Source of the DNA: Psychrobacter sp. GP33 | GTDB lineage: Bacteria; Pseudomonadota; Gammaproteobacteria; Pseudomonadales; Moraxellaceae | Reading direction: 5' to 3' | NCBI RefSeq assembly: GCF_014119005.1 | Contig: NZ_JACGYX010000001.1 | Location: 186,001 to 250,000 of the forward strand | Length of the DNA stretch: 64,000 nucleotides | In this document: positions 62,138 to 64,000 of the stretch, piece by piece | Numbering within the stretch: position 1 is the stretch's first letter | Layout: each line of letters starts with the position of its first letter | Position numbers and translations under genes: made by a program | Notes under the pieces: model-generated | Told to the model about the DNA's origin: nothing | The model's input: the letters and a program-made list of their open reading frames with translations, nothing else | Database searches by the model: none

Positions 62138-62177
62138 AAAAAAGCCCAGTTTCGCGTATAGCAAGACTGGGCTTTTT
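62138..62177. terminator. Bidirectional terminator
   Basis: AAAAAAGCCCAGT and ACTGGGCTTTTTT are perfect complements around a 14-base loop. It lies between the convergent LysR and purN genes. Confidence 0.92.
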
Positions 62178-62261
62178 TAATAAAGATAGCCAATTTTTAA
62201 CTGATAGTATTGGCTTACGGTCTATGAGCAGGTATGACTCATCTGTTTAATACCTTATGTA

Positions 62262-62981
62262 TTAAGCATTGATAAATAATTGCAAGGGCAAAGCAGGCAA
62301 GTAAGTTGTCTTAATAGAGTTTTGCTCATCAACATCCAGCGATAGTACGCCATTGGTAAGTAACAAAATCGTCCACGGCAACAGCTTATGCTCAAGCTTT
62401 TGCACCCGTGCCTGTAAGCTATCGGCGGTGTCTTTCGCACTGACGGGTAACATGGCTTGGGTTAATACTTGTCCAGCATCCAGCTCAGCAGTCACCAAGT
62501 GTACACTACATCCATGATAGCGCTCACCAGCTTGAATAGCGCGTTGATGCGTCTGCATCCCTTTATATACAGGGAGTAGCGAGGGATGCAAATTAATCAT
62601 CGGAGCAGGCGCATTATCAATAAAATCAGCGCTCAATACACGCATAAAGCCAGCAAGGACGATGAGGTCAGGCTGCCATGTGGCAAACTGGGCACTAGCG
62701 TGGGTCTCAAAGGTTCTGATAGCCATACGCTTGCCACTAGCCGTGTGAGACAATACGGCAACGTCTATACCTGACTGCTGCGCGCGGGTAATAGCATAAG
62801 CGTCCTCACGATTACTAATAACGCCAACGATTTCAATCGGTAGCGCCCCAGCTTGCATAGCATCTATTAATACTTGTAAATTACTGCCACTGCCTGACAC
62901 CATGACGACAACGCGTAAAGGCTTACGCTGCTGTTGGTGTATAGCTGCTTCTTGAGGCGTTGCTTGTTGAAGAGCGAACAT
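62262..62981 (-). CDS. purN: Phosphoribosylglycinamide formyltransferase
   Basis: PurN formylates glycinamide ribonucleotide with 10-formyl-THF, the third step of purine synthesis. The 239-residue protein has an N-terminal extension of about 20 residues, then LRVVVMVSGSGSNLQVLIDAM with the phosphate loop. The catalytic region is DLIVLAGFMRVLS and MINLHPSLLPVYKGMQTHQRAI, followed by GCSVHLVTAELDAGQVL. It overlaps the purM stop as TAATG, so the two are translationally coupled. A bidirectional terminator lies beyond the stop. The 5-formyl-THF cyclo-ligase elsewhere in the window feeds the same folate pool. Confidence 0.96.
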   Translation of the reverse strand: MFALQQATPQEAAIHQQQRKPLRVVVMVSGSGSNLQVLIDAMQAGALPIEIVGVISNREDAYAITRAQQSGIDVAVLSHTASGKRMAIRTFETHASAQFATWQPDLIVLAGFMRVLSADFIDNAPAPMINLHPSLLPVYKGMQTHQRAIQAGERYHGCSVHLVTAELDAGQVLTQAMLPVSAKDTADSLQARVQKLEHKLLPWTILLLTNGVLSLDVDEQNSIKTTYLPALPLQLFINA

Positions 62982-64000
62982 TAGCGATATACCACTGCAT
63001 CCGCTTGACCATCAGTAGCGCGGCTGACCATCTCACCAATTGCCCAAGCATTTTCGCCCGCATCATTTAGAGTTTTAATGGCTTCATCAGCTTTATCTTT
63101 TGGCACGACAATAACGAAGCCTACGCCACAGTTAAAGGTACGATACATCTCGCTTTGTGCAATATTACCTTGAGTTTGTAGCCACGTGAATAGTTCTGAA
63201 AACTGCCAGCTGTTGGTATCAATGCTAGCGGCTAAATGGTCAGGAAGAACGCGAGGTAAATTATCGGTTAAACCACCACCCGTAATGTGCGACATGGCAT
63301 GGAGATTTTGATTGCCTAAGGTATCTTGCAATGCTTTAATGGCTTTAACATAAATACGGGTCGGTGCCATTAGTGCATCTTGAATCGGCTGTCCATCTAG
63401 CTGTTCAGTGCTATTGGTCACGTCAATGCCGCTCACTTCAATGACTTTACGAACTAAAGAGTAGCCATTAGAATGCGCGCCACTTGAGGCAAGAGCAATC
63501 AGTACATCGCCTTCTGCGACATTTTCACCTGTGATGACTTCTGCTTCTTCAACCACGCCTACACAAAATCCAGCTAAGTCGTAATCATCGTCTTGGTACA
63601 TGCCTGGCATCTCAGCCGTTTCACCACCAATCAAGGCGCAATTTGCCAATTTACAACCATCGCCAATACCGGTTACTACCGTCGCTGCAACATCAACATC
63701 AAGCTTACCGGTTGCATAATAATCTAAGAAAAATAATGGTTCAGCACCACAAACTAATAAATCATTAACGCACATCGCAACCAAGTCAATACCAATGGTA
63801 TCATGGCGATTAAGCTGCAAGGCTAGCTTTAATTTTGTACCAACACCATCGGTACCAGAGACCAAAAGTGGGGAAGTGTAGCCGGTTGGGATGCGACATA
63901 GCGCGCCGAAACCACCAAGCCCGCCCACTACTTCAGGACGAGAAGTGGCTTTTGCCACCGACTTGATGCGCTGAACCAACGCGTCGCCAGCATCGATATC
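62981..64000 (-). CDS. purM: Phosphoribosylformylglycinamidine cyclo-ligase (5' part beyond window)
   Basis: PurM closes the imidazole ring to give aminoimidazole ribonucleotide, the fifth step of purine synthesis. The frame is open to the window edge, and 339 residues are visible. The visible start [15 protein letters not shown] matches the region just inside the E. coli N-terminus, so only a few residues are missing. Landmarks are [67 protein letters not shown] and [16 protein letters not shown]. It overlaps purN by TAATG. The pair purM-purN is a standard operon. Confidence 0.97.
   Translation of the reverse strand, partial: DIDAGDALVQRIKSVAKATSRPEVVGGLGGFGALCRIPTGYTSPLLVSGTDGVGTKLKLALQLNRHDTIGIDLVAMCVNDLLVCGAEPLFFLDYYATGKLDVDVAATVVTGIGDGCKLANCALIGGETAEMPGMYQDDDYDLAGFCVGVVEEAEVITGENVAEGDVLIALASSGAHSNGYSLVRKVIEVSGIDVTNSTEQLDGQPIQDALMAPTRIYVKAIKALQDTLGNQNLHAMSHITGGGLTDNLPRVLPDHLAASIDTNSWQFSELFTWLQTQGNIAQSEMYRTFNCGVGFVIVVPKDKADEAIKTLNDAGENAWAIGEMVSRATDGQADAVVYR

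Overview
The window looks like a chromosomal segment of a Psychrobacter-like member of the Moraxellaceae. This rests on moderate-to-low GC, Moraxellaceae-style gene content (tandem Gram-negative porins, AceA of about 530 residues, malate synthase G, LldP/LldD) and the housekeeping order pyrG-kdsA-eno-ftsB-ispD known from gamma-proteobacteria. No rRNA, CRISPR array, prophage or insertion sequence was seen. One tRNA gene (Glu, UUC) is present. The genus assignment is inference; no database was searched.

Layout. 1-7620 is an iron-uptake region: the end of a PepSY membrane protein, a leftward siderophore ABC transporter (binding lipoprotein, two permeases, ATPase) and a rightward tonB-exbB-exbD operon. 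Two Fur-box-like sites lie in the shared intergenic region. 7880-14527 holds cell-envelope lipoproteins, topA, a Cu/Zn superoxide dismutase lipoprotein and a likely g-type lysozyme inhibitor. 14670-25594 holds lon, an antiporter, 5-formyl-THF cyclo-ligase, fumC, an AT-rich unknown gene, a MipA/OmpV protein, a rhomboid protease and lldD. 25738-32027 holds lldP, a glutaredoxin-like protein, mtgA and a polyphosphate kinase with an unusual lysine-rich N-terminal extension. 32366-33841 holds three consecutive very hydrophilic, Cys/Trp-free small proteins of unknown function, the best candidate here for an undescribed system. 34060-40743 holds miaE, glcB and two tandem porins with related leaders and terminators. 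40952-49923 is the pyrG-kdsA-eno-ftsB-ispD block, interrupted between kdsA and eno by a copper module: an HMA-fold protein without metal cysteines, a CopZ-like chaperone and CopA. 50271-56741 holds a BLUF photoreceptor with a C-terminal membrane helix, tRNA-Glu, a tiny basic membrane protein, RNase T, pyrC, argG, a YkuD protein lacking a signal peptide and a nitroreductase-like protein. 56833-64000 holds a CYTH/CHAD protein, aceA, a LysR regulator and purM-purN.

How the genes work together. Iron import runs from siderophore capture to TonB energisation. FumC, glyoxylate-shunt (AceA, GlcB) and lactate-use (LldP, LldD) genes point to growth on acetate, fatty acids and lactate. PPK and the CYTH/CHAD protein both touch polyphosphate or triphosphate chemistry. 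SodC, CopA, Lon, the hydrophilic proteins and the lysozyme inhibitor suggest a stress-oriented envelope and cytoplasm.
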